From Ziziphus jujuba (lineage: Eukaryota > Streptophyta > Magnoliopsida > Rosales > Rhamnaceae), in contig NC_083380.1 of NCBI RefSeq assembly GCF_031755915.1, forward strand, positions 29,546,501-29,610,500: a stretch of DNA of 64,000 nucleotides, written 5' to 3'. Positions 24,572-38,414 of this stretch are shown here, piece after piece. A program made the translations under genes and the position numbers. The first letter of the stretch is position 1, and each line of letters begins with the position of its first letter. The notes beneath the pieces are model-generated. The model was not told where the DNA came from. It was given only the letters and a program-made list of their open reading frames with translations, and did not search any database.

Positions 24572-25994
24572 CTATTTACAAACGGTTTCATCTTTTTCTT
24601 TTACTTGTTGTAGAAGGTCCTTTTGTCGACGGACTAATTCATCTAAGGCCTCCTTCATCCATGAATGTTGACATACTTCTTTTGCTTCAGAAACAGTCAA
24701 CTGCAAAATAGAAAATCCAAGAAAATACAATCATCAGACAACAATGTCAAGAAAACTTGGACAGTTGTAAGAACTTGTTTAGAAAAATATGCATTTGTAG
24801 GTGCTTCTCATGGTTTTCAAGGAATTACTGCTTCTTCAAGAAACCATTATCGACAAAAACACTTCCATATTTTTGAATAATTACTACAAAAGCCACATTT
24901 AACCATCCTAGAAGCACTTCCAAAAGAAGCAAGATGCTAACTTTTGCAGCAAAAAAATAATAATAATAGTATTAAAAAAGGTTTCAAATCTATATACATA
25001 CCCATCGACGTTTCCTGACATTTTGCTCAGGCCAAAGATCCAATTGCTGCTTGACAAGCAGAGCAAACATATGTCCCTCATGCGTTGTGCCCTGGCTTTT
25101 GCTTTTATAACGCCATTTACCTAATTTGTTCTGCAAGTACATCAAAAACCAAGGAATTAGAAAAATGGGCATCAAATTCAGTGAAAACCCCCTGAAAAAA
25201 TTGCATTTTCGAGAAGAAAAGGGTTTTTCAGATACCAACCTCAACTTTGCCAAGAACACCAGCTTCCTCTATTGTCTCTCTTAAAGCCGCCTCTTCCATG
25301 GATTCATCAATTTCCCAACCTCCCTGAAGTTACAGGGAAAGAGATATACAATGTTATTGAATATAAAGATAACTGACCAAGCCGTGGAGGTCCAGAAGAA
25401 GAAGAATATTATCAGTAAGGAACAATAGGAGCTATATTACTACCTTTGGGAACATCATTGCTTGACTCTTTTGTGAGCTAATCAAAAGTACTTCTAATTC
25501 CTCAACTGAAGAACACTTCGTGGCATGCCTAAATCTGTACGGAATGCATCTGCAATATAACCAAGAAAATGAAATTAACAACTTGTCCAAAATTAAAAAA
25601 TAAGCAAAAGAGTATATTATAGAATATCCAAGTCAAATAGAACAAGAAAAAGGAAAAGTTCATGGCAAATTAACAAATTTTATATACCATAGAGCTAATG
25701 ACCAATAATTTCTACCATCTGAGAAAGAACCACTCGGAGAATTTCTCAAACACCATATAAAAACCCAAATAAAAATAAAAAATAAAAAAGAGAAAAAAGC
25801 TAAGAATCAGAAGCATACCCTACAACTTGGCGACAACCTTTATTATCATAACGCTGCAAATGCCTTCCTTTCCGAGAAACCAAAGAAACCATGTTCTCAA
25901 ATTGTCCAGGGGATAACTTCCCAACAAATTTCTCGGACAAAGAGATAGAAGAGACAATGAAATTGGCAATATTTCTAGAGAGAAAAAGACCCAT
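24572..25994 (-). CDS. NUDIX hydrolase, mitochondrial/organellar NUDT12/13/16 type
   Basis: Exons (minus): 25819-25994, 25444-25549, 25240-25323, 25002-25130, 24572-24700; 207 aa with phases consistent. The Nudix box sits in exon 3: GGWEIDESMEEAALRETIEE followed by AGV, fitting G-x5-E-x7-RE-U-x-EE-x-G-U with Thr at the first U. The REx2EE residues bind the catalytic metal ion. The core before it reads GCIPYRFRH and LLISSQKSQAMMFPKGGWE, and the strand after it GKWRYKSKSQGTTHEGHMFAL. Members cleave nucleoside diphosphates linked to another group, such as diadenosine polyphosphates or diphosphoinositol polyphosphates. The N-terminus (MGLFLSRNIANFIVSSISLS) could be an organellar targeting sequence. 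The C-terminal tail (DELVRRQKDLLQQVKEKDE) is a predicted charged helix. The substrate is not determined by the sequence. Confidence 0.92.
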
Positions 25995-28443
25995 TTTCTT
26001 TTTCTCTTACTCCAAAACAGAAAACACCAAGAATTTTTACCCTTTTTGTTCCAGGGGTTTCCTCCAAAAGAACCCAGAATCTGAATTTAACTAAGAAAGA
26101 GTAAGTATTTTTTTTTTTGTTTTTTAGAAATCCAAATATGAATTCTAAAAAAGGATCAGACTTTGAACCAGAGAGAGAGGCTATTGAAAATGGAGAGAAA
26201 CATCAATAGCAAAGCTTTTTGTTATGTGTGGAATTGAGAGTAAAAAGGAAGTGGGTTTTGTCTGTCTGACCCTTTTTTAGATAGATATATATATAGAGCG
26301 TGTGGACAGATAACAAAAATATAAAAATATTGGTTGGTGGTGGAGACAGCAGCTTTACGCGCATATGAAGTTGCGGTTGACAATGACCTTTTTAGTTTTT
26401 ACCCTTTTTTTTTTTTTTTTTTTTTTTTTTTGGGGAGAATATATATATATATATAGTTGTACATGAGCATGCGATTCCTCAATATAATATTCCACGTGCT
26501 TTATTTTTTTTTAATAATTTTCAAGTAAGAAACTTGAAAGACTAGTTTCACATAAGAAAAAAGAAATAAAAAATAAAATTGTATATTTCTATTTAAGTTA
26601 GCTATCTTGGTGGTAAAGGTCCAAATTTTTTCCCCCTTGTTTTTAAAAAAATAGTTTTTTGGTTTTTATTTTAAAAATGTTGTATGAGTTATGTATTCAA
26701 TGTATTTTGACTGGTTGAATAAATTTTTTTTTAATGTTTATTGAGTGGAAATCAAATCATGTTTTAGGTGCTTTTGTTAAAATATTGGATATGGGAAAAG
26801 GAAAAAATAATAATAATAATTGTAGTTTTCATTATCTTGAACTGGTTAATTCACGGGTTTATTAGGTATAAGTTCAATGGAACAAATGTTTATGCTAAAT
26901 GGCAGATTACCTTATGATTCAATTCGAAAATTAATTTATCAACAAAAATAAACAAATAAAAATCTAATAATTAGTTACAAAATTTTAAATTGACTTTGAT
27001 CTTACAATTTAAACATGGGATTGACCTAAGAAATTAAAAATAATTATTTGGCTAAAAAGAAAGGTTTGAAAGCTTTTGAGTTTTTTTGACAAATAAAGTG
27101 AAATGTGATCCACAGGTACAACCCTCCATCCATGTAAAACATTATAACATTAGAAGAGACAAAATGAATAAATTAATCAAATTAAATTAAAGTCCATTGT
27201 TGGTCATATGTGGACTCTCATAGAGCATCAAGAGCGTCAAAGAAACGCGCTTAGAATGAGAGTTGAAAAATCATTCAAATGGTTGAATAATGTGTGAGTG
27301 TTGTTTGGTATAATTATAAAAAAAAAAAAAAAAACCAATAAAAATGGTAGAAAGAGGGCGTTAGGGTTAGAGCAGGACGTGTGAAGGACGCGTTTCAGTT
27401 TTTTAAAATAAAATGTGCGCTGAAACGACTCCCTGCGCAGTCATACACACGCTTTCAAATAACGACCGTTAGTCTTCTGTTGGATGCCACACCTTGTCAA
27501 TAATCTACCAGATTATAATTCCCAAAATACCCTTAGTCAACCAAAAGTTTTTTTCTTTTCTTCTTTTTTTCTTTTTTTGGTTAAATGTTAAAATCTGTGT
27601 ATTATTTCATAATAATAATAAGGAAAATTTTTGAGGAAAAAAAATTAAATACAAAGTAAAATATGAGCTAAAAGTTGTTTGAAGTATTTCATGCAAAACT
27701 GAAAATATATAATTGTGGAGTAATATTTTTATTTTTATTTTGGTATCATAAAAATAGGCCAAATGTAGTCTTAGATTTCTTAACTACTTTTATGAATTGT
27801 TGTTTTTATTTAATTTAGTATTAATTAAAGAAATTTAATTGTAGGTCAACTCGATATTTGGCCTCAATAAATTAGAAATAAGTTGACATTCAGTCCTTAA
27901 CAACCCTTTAATAGTTTGGTTTTGAGATACCTATATTATTTGATAACAAGGTTAGTTTTTAATTTTTATTATCAAATTGTATGTAATTTATTTTATATTA
28001 AGTGTAGTGATGATTAAAATTTATTAAGCATTTAAATTAATTATAAAATTAAGCAGAATAAACAAAAAACAAAAATACCAAAATGAATGCAACTTCAAAT
28101 TGTATTATTTTTAATCCCTTTAAATTTATGATTGTTTTAGATATTTACAAATTATAACTACTATTAACTAACACTTAATACAATTAAATTACACACATAT
28201 TAAATAGAAAAAAAAAATAAAAAACATAAACTAAAAATAACTATGTTACCAAACAACGCTTAAATTTCATCTCTCTTTAATATACATCTTTTCTTTTGAA
28301 GTAATCTTTCATATACATCATTAATTAAATTATTATTAAATTTAAATAAATTTGAACGTTGTCGATTCTAAATAGTTTATGAAAATTAGTAATACATTCC
28401 ATTAATCCTGTATAGAGATTCAGTGCCTAAGATTAACCCTTAC

Positions 28444-28480
<37 letters not shown>

Positions 28481-29456
28481 TATCATAATTCTTTTATCTA
28501 GAATTCTTAATTTAGCTAAATGAAAATTTAATGTTTATGTGCCAAGTGTGGTTAACTGTTGGATGCATATATAAATGTTATGTTGCATAAACATATTTCA
28601 TTTATGTCAAGTTGATAGCATTATATATTAATAACCTTATATCAACATTTTAAATATGATTTTAGAATATAAGAAATTGAATTATTGTTATAAGAATCAT
28701 TTGTATAATATTATATTATCAACCTTTTAAGTAATTTATCAAAAATTGAATATTCTATCATATTCTCTATGGTCTCCTACCAATTTATATTCTATCTACA
28801 TATGTTCATATTGATCATAAATATAATATCATCAGGATTATGGGAAAAAAATAAAAAATAAAGACATAATGATCACGAAATTAATAATTACTAACTATCT
28901 AGTAATCTTGTACAGCATATTAATAATCATGAATTAGATAAAATCCAAAGCCAATTATTCCCATTAGAGGTAATCATGGTGCCCACTGATTTCAATCCAA
29001 TTACTATTACTATTTAGTCCAACGCCATGTTTAGCATGAGGATTGTACATTTAAGACTTAAAAGCTAGCTAGAGAGAATTAAAAATGGTCGTAAATTTCC
29101 AAAGCTTGGAGTTTGTACGGACTAATAAAGGATGTTCTAGCTAATTAGTTAAATTTTCAGGTTTGACAAATCAAACCCCAGAAACTATGCCATAAAATCT
29201 GCCTAAATCCCACTGTTTGATGAGCCATGATTGACTCCAATTTGCATTTTTCTCGAAGGAGTTATTACTTTTCACCATCCAAACGCACGTACACAAAACG
29301 TTATTCACGCCATGACCTCCAGTATTTAATCAATATATATATAATTATATATATGAATATATATAGCACACTGTACTAGACTGGTGCAGAGAAAGAGAGA
29401 AAGAGATAGAATATTGTCAACATCACACGCCCGCAAGCGAATTTACCTTCTTCTTT

Positions 29457-29488
<32 letters not shown>

Positions 29489-30197
29489 TTTTCTGGGGCT
29501 GAATTAGAGATAATTTTCCATCTGTGACCTACAGAGCTTATCTTTCTTCTCCATCCTTCTCTTTCTCTTTTTAGACGTAGGCTGCAAAAGTCAATATTTC
29601 ACATTGATAACAACACTAGAAGCATCAAAATGGTTACGTAAGTAACGTGGTCAGGCAGCATTCGAAGAAAAAAAAAAAGAAAAAAAAAAGGAAAAAAAAA
29701 AAAAAGTAACGTCGTCATGAGAGAGCTAAGATTTTTAACTTGTGAGGGCAAAATTATTAAAATTTGGGATAATACTAAAGATAATAAATTTTTTCATTAA
29801 ACTTGTTTAGCAAATAAATTGGTATAAAATTAATATATGGTTGACAATATGTATATATATATATATATATATACATATTTATCATAATTTTTTTAAAAAA
29901 TATAGACTAGATTACATTTATAAAAAGTGAATCCAATACATAATGTTACATGATTTGATATCTTTTTACCAAAAAGAAAAAAAAAATATACATATATATT
30001 ATTTGACACTCAAAATTTGGTTAAAAAGTTTTGGTGCTCTAGATGGTTTGATGTACTAAGATAAAATTATGAATTATTATTATTTTTTTTTAATGTTCAA
30101 TCATCTTTTTGTAAATTGTAATTAAAAAATAAAAAAAGAAAAGTAACAAAAAATTGTATTTTTTAAATATTGATAACTAAATTAATAAATATTTTTA
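25995..30197. other. Long AT-rich intergenic space, left part
   Basis: The first few hundred bases should hold the NUDIX 5' UTR and promoter. Beyond them are only poly-T/A tracts (26407-26431, 27318-27335), a (TA)n run near 28450-28473 and scattered AT-rich sequence. No supported gene, tRNA or recognised miRNA was seen. Confidence 0.5.
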
Positions 30198-30457
30198 AAA
30201 AAAATTTATAATTGTACTAACATTTGGACTCTATACAGTTTCATTATTAATTTATATTTTTATTCTTATTTAAAATTAATATTAAGAACATTTGTTAACT
30301 AGACCTACTTAAATGATTTCTTTATACAAAAAAATTTATAATTGTACTAACATTTGAACTCTATACAGTTTCATTATTAATTTATATTTTTATTCTTATT
30401 TAAAATTAATATTAAGAACATTTGTTAACTAGACCTACTTAAATGATTTCTTTATAC
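30198..30457. repeat. Tandem duplication of a 130-bp unit
   Basis: Two adjacent copies, about 30198-30327 and 30328-30457, are almost identical. The visible difference is CATTTGGACTC versus CATTTGAACTC. The copies are non-coding and AT-rich, and the near-identity implies a recent event. Confidence 0.93.
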
Positions 30458-30729
30458 AGTTTCATTTTCGTTTCAAATAATACATTACATATATTCATCT
30501 AACTTATACTCCATTAAAAATTAGAGTTGCAAATACAATAATTATTCACAAATTATGGAAGTTCAAAAATATGAAAAATAGATGTATTTAGTTTTTTCTT
30601 TGTTTTATTTTTTTTTTATTTTGTGATGATTACTTTAGTTTGAATTTTTTTTTTTCTATCGTTTTCTAACGATCAGGTTGGAACAACACTCTTAAATTTG
30701 ATCTGGTATATTAAAATTCATATTTTATT

Positions 30730-31335
30730 TGGAAGTTTAAAACTGAACATTTTTTAATTGTTTATAAATGTCTATCCGAACATTATTAAGATGTTTAGTT
30801 TTTATCTATCGAACATTATATGTATATACAGATATTAAATATCGTACATTATATATAGATATTTAATATGTTCAGAAGCGTACAACCAAACATTTTTAGT
30901 TATATAAAAGTTTACAACCGGACAATTTGAAAAGCTTATAATTGAACAACATCAAAGTTTAACAAAAGTTTATAGTCGAATCATCTAAAAATATAGTTTA
31001 CAATAAAATTACAAAATTGTTAGGTTGAAAAATTCAAATATTCCAAATATGTTCATAAGTTTATAATTGAACATCTTAAATATGTATAGAAATTTAGGGC
31101 CGAATATTCAAAAATAATAAATTACAACTTTAAAGATATCTAGAAACATAACTCAACAATTTTAAAGAAGTTCAAAAGTACATAACTGATAATCTTAAAG
31201 ACGTTTAAAAGTTTACGACCAAACATTGTACAAAAAAAAATTCAGAAAATAGTACAAAATTGAACTACTTTAAAATATTCAATAGTATAAGACTGAACAT
31301 TTCTAAAATTGTTCAGAAATATACTACCAGGCACT
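30730..31335. repeat. Degenerate array of about 30-40 bp units
   Basis: About 15-17 loosely repeated units share a core like AGTTTATAAYTGAACATYTTAA followed by a spacer resembling ATGTTYA. Examples start near 30734, 30870, 30908, 30935, 31049, 31145, 31178, 31210, 31251 and 31283. Units vary in length and sequence, so this looks like an old decayed minisatellite. No protein frame runs through it. Confidence 0.55.
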
Positions 31336-34300
31336 CAACACCATTATTCTCCATTTTTCGTTGGTAATCTGCTTTCAAATAAATAACATTTTATGTCATT
31401 AAAAAAATAAAAAAAATTAAATCAACCATAATTCATGGCGAGAAAGAAAAAAATAAATGTATTTTAGTAAAAAACTATATATATTTATTTTAGAATTATA
31501 AAAAAAAATTATTTATAAAAAAATATAATTTTAAAATAGTATAAATTAGAAATATTTTAAAAATAAATAATATTTTATTAAATAATTTTATATATTTTAT
31601 ATATTTATATAATAATGTATAAAAGATCATTTTATAATTGTAAAACGAATCCCCCTTTATTTTTTTCATCTGCATCGTCCAAAAATATATCGAAGCGGCT
31701 AACTTTGCTAGATGATAAGATAATTTTTCAATAAACTAATAAATAGATAAATAAAACTCAAATTAAATACTGCCACTTTATTTATTTATTTGTTTTTTTT
31801 GGTACTAGTCATTTTTTTGGGTTAATATTGTCATCCAAAAAATAAATTTGTTATATATCTTTGGCCTTAATGATTTTAGATCATCGGGGATAAAGTAAAG
31901 TAAATAGTTACAGAGGGAGTACAAGTTACGGATAAAGAGATGACATATGTCTGAGAGTGTTTCTGCTGCTGCTACTGGTTTTCTTGAAGTGTGAAAGTGA
32001 ATGATTGGTTATTTTTTTTCTAATGTGAAAGTGAAAGATGGTAATTTTAATACAGTGTGCCACTGCCATCACAGCTTTTAAGACAGGAACACAACAAAGA
32101 CATGGTCGTTTTTTTCCTTGTCTCTTTCTTGTTGCTCTTATCTTCCACGTATCCTTTTTGTTGTTTTTATTCTTTTCCATACAAAGGATAATGTTAAATA
32201 AAGTTAACTTGTTATTATTATCGTTATGTTCATATAAATCTACAAGCTTATCTAAAAATAAAAAAATAATAATACAAAGAAAAATGTAAAAGAGAAAGAT
32301 GTTTGATAGCTGCTCCCCTAGGGCAAATTTTTAAAATGGTTATCCTTGTTTATGTGCTTTCTGTTTCTACTTTGTATTTACTATTCGCTTCCAAAATTTA
32401 TGTATTAAAACACAGATATATACTAATTGGTTACATATATTTTCATAAGGTGTCTATGTTAACAAGAAGAAAAACAGTAAATACTAAAAATGAGTATGTA
32501 CTATTGCTCTATAGCTCCACTCAAGAAATATCTCTACTTTGTGGCCAAAAATAAAAATAAAAAAAAGTGCTTCATTCCTATTAATTTCAGGTTCAAACAA
32601 GTTTAAGATATTTCCAATTGGATGGTTTTCTAAAGAACCTTGAAATCTAAAAGAAAATGGATCCCACTTATTTTGGTTAAGCTGTATCCTTTCTGATTAC
32701 CCCAAAAAAATCTTGATCAAAATTATTAGCATCAGTATTATTAGTTTATGAAAGTTACAATAAAAATAAAAATAAAAATGGATAACTTGGTTGTCGACAT
32801 GGCAACTCAACACATTTTATTGGATGAACACTGGAAATCACAAAACTTGGTAGGGAAAAGGCCACAATTTCTGTGTGCCTTTAAAGCCAATAAAGCTATA
32901 TGTATGGACCACCATCATGATCATGAATTATGGGTGGACCCTATCCGTTTTGTTTTATTTCATTTTTAATCCGATGGGATATGTGTTTGGTTACGATTAA
33001 TTAGTGTACTAATTAAAAGGAATATTCTCAGCACCCAAAAAAAAGCAAAGGAGTGTAGTGAGGATGACCTAGTATCATCACTTGTGGAGGATGGGCCCAA
33101 TAGATCTATGTTCTTAAAATTCATTTGATAAAAGGTATATTACATTATATTTTTTTTAATTTTTTTAATTATAATTAGATATTTTTATGAAATTATAAAA
33201 ATATAAATATAAAAATATTTGATTGTAATTAAAAAAAATTTTAAAAATATACGGTGTGTAATGTATCCTTTAGATAAAATTGTATAATTATAATAGTTTT
33301 GGACAAAAAGAAATAGTTTACAAGGCAATATGAGCTAGAAGAGAGAGAGAGAGACAAACTTGTGTGATTATGATAATCCTATCTTTAATCAGTACAACCT
33401 AAAAGTGGACTTTTCTTCTTCCTCACAAAATGTTGGAAACATTTTAATTAAAAGAAACCTCATAATGGGACAGGCCCTAAGACAAAACTGATTAGGACTT
33501 TTGAGAAGCATAGGCAGTATAGAGTGAACCACACACACACAATATATATTATAAAGTAACAACCTCAATATCCCATGATGCAAGATGCATAAAAAGGAGT
33601 ATCTTATGAAATTTGAATAAGTATATGCAAACTTTTCCACAAGGCAAGCAAGCAGACAAAAGCAGACAAAAAATTAGGACCATGAAGATTGGATATCTAA
33701 AGCCAATTGCATGTGATATGTCAAGTTGATCTTAATTTTATTTATATATTTATTAAACAAAAAAAGAAAGAAAAAAAAATAAAAATAAAAAGAGAAGTAG
33801 TAGATAGGTTGAGGGACAAGCATCTTAGGTTTGTGATTTTATTCCCCAGGCCTTCTTTTTCTTTTTTTTCTTTTCTGTAGTGAAGTGATGATTCAAATAA
33901 TACAAACTTTACCAGCAGACTAGTACTACTTATTTATTAGCAAGAGTACCTTTTTAGGTGAGGCTGAAGTGATTGAGACTTGATAGAGACATATAGAAAA
34001 ACTTTGCACATTGTGGTGGGATCAGGAAAACAGACTGAAGAAAATAATGCCTACTTTTTCTTTTTGCCCTTAGTTAAAGCCACAAAAAAACAAAAAAGAA
34101 AAAAGAAAAAAAGGGGGATAATATTTATTTTGTATTTTTAACTCATATTCTAGAATAGCTTGGTGGCTAGAGGGTGAAACTTTTTAAAGGCGAAGAACTG
34201 TTGGTAGTTAATGGTTAGCTTTTGTAGTTAGAGATAGTTAGCTTCCAAGTGGATGAAAATTCCATATTCAGTGTAAGAAATAAAACTTCTTGTTTCTATA

Positions 34301-35278
34301 CAACTACATTTAAATGAGGATATGATATATTGTTGGTACCATAAAAATAAATAAATAAATAAATTACATAATTGGTCTCTAAGTTATATCATTATTTACA
34401 AATCAGTCTGAAATAATTTTTTTGACATTTTAATCCTTAAATTCATTATAAAATTATATCATCAATCTTTGACATTATTTGGTAAAAAATTCACTAACAA
34501 ATCCACTGTTACAAATTTTGTGTTAAGGATCGATTTGTAATATATAATATAAAATATAGTTTAAAGATTAATATGTAACATCTGACATAATTTAAAAATT
34601 AAATATATAATTAATCCGTTATTATATTTAATTTTCAAATTATATCAGATGTTATAAATTGATCCTTAAATTATATTTTTTTTTGTTACAAATTGATTAC
34701 TAAAATAATATGATTTTGGAAAGAGCAACTACGCTAAAATATTTTGATGAGTGTGGAAGCTAAAATGCTAAAACAAATTGTTTAGAAACCAACTTTTAAA
34801 TGACGGTATAACATGGAAACTGATAATGTAATTTATCCATATATGTATATATATGTATATATGTACACACACCATTATATATAAGTGGATCAAAAAGGAT
34901 TCTTAGATTTGTCCACCATCCACAACAAGCTACATATGATCACCATTGTATTTTGCGGTTAGGAAATACAAGAATATTTAGGTAACAAAATATATTCATC
35001 ATTTTTTTTATTTTTTAAATATGAATTATAACTTATGACGGCAAAAATAGCATAGCATATATAACTAATATATTTAATACAAACTCAGCTTACCTTGACC
35101 AAAGTTAATCAAGCTACCAACCACTTTAATGCCCAACTTGGTTACAAGCCAAGCATATTCATCAAATTTAGATATCAAATAATGTAACATCGTTTTATTA
35201 GATTCACTTATTTATGCATTTTGAATATATTAATTTGTTGATCATTTTTACATGGTAGTTTAAAAATATAAATATTTG

Positions 35279-35314
<36 letters not shown>

Positions 35315-35951
35315 GGGGAGAGAGAGATAGAGAGAGAGTTTTCATTCAAAAAGAATAATTATCAACATCTCCATCATAAAACGAAAAGCAATTGATCTGA
35401 CTTCCCATTGGATAAAAGAGTAACAGCCACAAAGATCCAAACGTAAATCACGTTATTCCCAACAAAGGCAGGAAAAATAAATTTAATGTTTTGACATAAA
35501 TTAATCAAATATAAATTTATTACACATTTAAAAGGCCCTGCTTTTTCTTTCTAACCTAAGGCCACAAGCCCCTCTCTTGAATCCCCCTAATTGTTAAAGG
35601 GCCAATTATTTGAAAAGCTCTATACAAAACTGGAAGCTCGGCCAGAATTTAGGTTCACCAGAACCTTCATTCCCTGAACTAGAACATCAAAATTAGAGAA
35701 AGCCATGAACCTCGATGAATAGCTTGATACTCACGGCGTAATCATGATGGATTGCTATATTTAGCCCCCTTGATCAGCAAATCATGGACTGACAAAAACA
35801 TTGCAGAATCTTCATCCCCGAGCAATAATCTTCAGGATGACTTTTGGTCATTTTAACTTAATTCTGTCAATAATCTTCAAGTCCTGACAAGCTCACAGAC
35901 AGGTAGCCTGGCCTTGAACATTCCAATCTCATTGCCATGTTTTTCACTAGA
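31336..35951. other. Long AT-rich intergenic space, right part
   Basis: Contains simple repeats, a (TA)n(GA)n block at about 35280-35338 and an AT-rich block at 34360-34700 with repeated phrases like those in dispersed plant repeats. The last few hundred bases (about 35540-35951) are probably the VPS3 3' UTR. No protein gene is supported. Confidence 0.5.
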
Positions 35952-38370
35952 TCAACGGGTCACAAGCCAACCTGGTTTCACTACGATATCTCGCTTAAAA
36001 TTGCGCCCTGTCACTGAAGTAGACTGGCCCTGACGGCGAAAACACTGCAGAAGAAAGGAAGTTTATCATTATAAACAATCACAAATAGGTATTCATTAAA
36101 ACTAATGCTTCAGACTTTGACAGATTCTCTTGCACTACAAACAGCTTAAATACTGAGAATTTGCAAATATAAAGCAATGATATTGTTGCATCTATTTCCC
36201 ATAACTGGTTTATTTTCCTTCTTGCAGTTTGAAAAAAAATTGGTTTTCCTTTTCTTTCATATGTATACTATAAATATATTTGCGAGTATTTTTAAGACAC
36301 AAGTCCCGAATCAAACTCATGACCTTAACCACTTGAGCTGTCACTCATGAATAATGGACCAATAAATCTTTATTGTGTATTCTTCATCCAACGCCAGAAA
36401 AGCAGAGTGAAAAATTTTATTTGAATCTTATGATCGGAAATTAAAGTCTTAGTCTCGTTCACACTCAAAAAAGTATATTTCTTTTCCAGTCTGTCCCATC
36501 AGTCTACAATATGAGATATCAAAATCTGTGGAAACCCTTTTTTTTCTGATAAATACAAATCCTCCATTAAAGATAAAAAGGAGAGTTCCTTTACCTTGTA
36601 ACAGACAACGGTGTCATCTGGGTACATTGCAAAAAGTTTAGTTCCAAGGCGTGCATGGCAAGAGTCACAGAGGCTTTCATCATTAATCTGCACATGCCTT
36701 GATCTTTCCTCCAATCTTGCTAACCTCGCATCAGTGTCTAAAGCAAGCGATAGATTATGCACAATCTGAAAAACAGATTAATAGATGGCTCAGTTTGGGA
36801 AACCAAATTTAAACCAACATATTTGTAAACTTTATCGATGGTAATAGATAATATAAGACGCTCAATATTTTGATTTGGAAAGATGCATCTATAAAGAGAT
36901 CTTGGATTAGAATCATTTCTTTAAATCAACAATACTGTTTTCAAGGAAAGATAATTGAAGATCCAGAAAGAACAGACATTGGTGAAGCTATTTTAATGTT
37001 TGATTGTGGAGTAACTTTAATCACCAAGAAAGAAACCTCAAACTCAAAAGAAATCTTTTACTTCTATTTTTATTTTCCTTGGCAAGTTATTTTATAAAAT
37101 GCACATGCCTTTGGTGAAACCAACCATCACATTGTCCTAAATCTTTCTTGTAGGGTCAAACTAGAAGAAATTATACCCAGTGTTATCACTATTGTACGAT
37201 ACATGATACACGATATGTATCGTACTATACTAATCGTCTTGAAGCAAAATCAATATGTACTGTATGCCGTATCGGATATAGCATTGTATCGGAACGATTC
37301 AATAATTTACATTTCCAATACCACCAATACATGAAACAGACGATACAAAAAATTGAGAGAGAGCGCGCTTAATCCAGCAACCAACAAAAAGCTTTAGGGC
37401 TAAATAATCTCAATCAACCAAAAACTATGATTTTCAAAATTCTAATTAAGATTAGGAGACAATCAAACACAGAAATCTCTGAATCACCATAAAACCAGTC
37501 CCAACAGCAATAATGGCAAATTTGGTTCTCAGTTGTCCATCTTTTAGTTTCTCTTCTTTCTTTCCTTGTTTTCTTTTCACTTTCACCCACTTTCGCATAT
37601 TTTACAGTGGTTTCTACTTGTTTAGGATACCCATACCTACCCATTCTCTCCTATTTCCTCTGTTTTCCACTTTCGTGAAGATGAAAAGAATTGTGCAACC
37701 TCGTTTTCTCTGTCAATCCCTATTTACTGCCTTTTAAATTTGGGATGAGGTCATGTGGGTATGGGGTGGGGTGTTATTATAATATTATTTTTTTGCTCTC
37801 TGTAGTTTTTATTCTTAAATTTCCTTGAGGCTTAGTTATTCTTAGTTACTCTCTTTCATTGTTTCAGTTATTCTCTTTCTCTTGCTTATATGATTATATC
37901 ATTTATATTATTACTTTTTTTATATTTATATGATATGTTAAGAACTTTTTTAAAATTATGTTTTTACATATATATATATATATATATATTATGTTTTAAT
38001 AAAAAATAAATTTTAAATCGTATCTTACGATACACGATACGTGTTTTTATAAAAATGATACACGATACGATACACGTTTTAACAACCATGATTATACCTG
38101 CCCTTGGCGATGATGATGAAGTCGAGCTCTCAACATTCTTAATAATGTCTCAGAGGCAAGTTGAAGGGGCATATCCGGTGACAATCTCTACAACATAAAA
38201 TCACAAATTTTTGCTGAGATATGATAATTGTTGCAGTCTTGTCAGATAGAAGTCTCATATTAACTAAAGAAAGGCATGTTTACAAACATGTGTATGCATG
38301 TTCAATATTATCTCCACTTGCCTCCTATAATACCACAAACAAGAGGCAGAGAGAAATGGGGAGGGGGAGG

Positions 38371-38414
<44 letters not shown>

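Noticed and set aside
31905..31925. ACAGAGGGAGTAC resembling a Stowaway-type MITE end
   Set aside because: No inverted partner and no TA duplication was found in the neighbouring kilobase.
26000..35900. Possible miRNA precursor in the 10-kb gene-free space
   Set aside because: Scanned by eye for the common conserved plant miRNAs (156-172, 319, 390-399, 408 families) without a match. New or lineage-specific miRNAs cannot be excluded without small-RNA data.
37414..37644. Minus-strand frame of 76 aa inside the VPS3 intron 12 insertion
   Set aside because: It lies within the hAT-type non-autonomous element and shows no transposase motifs.
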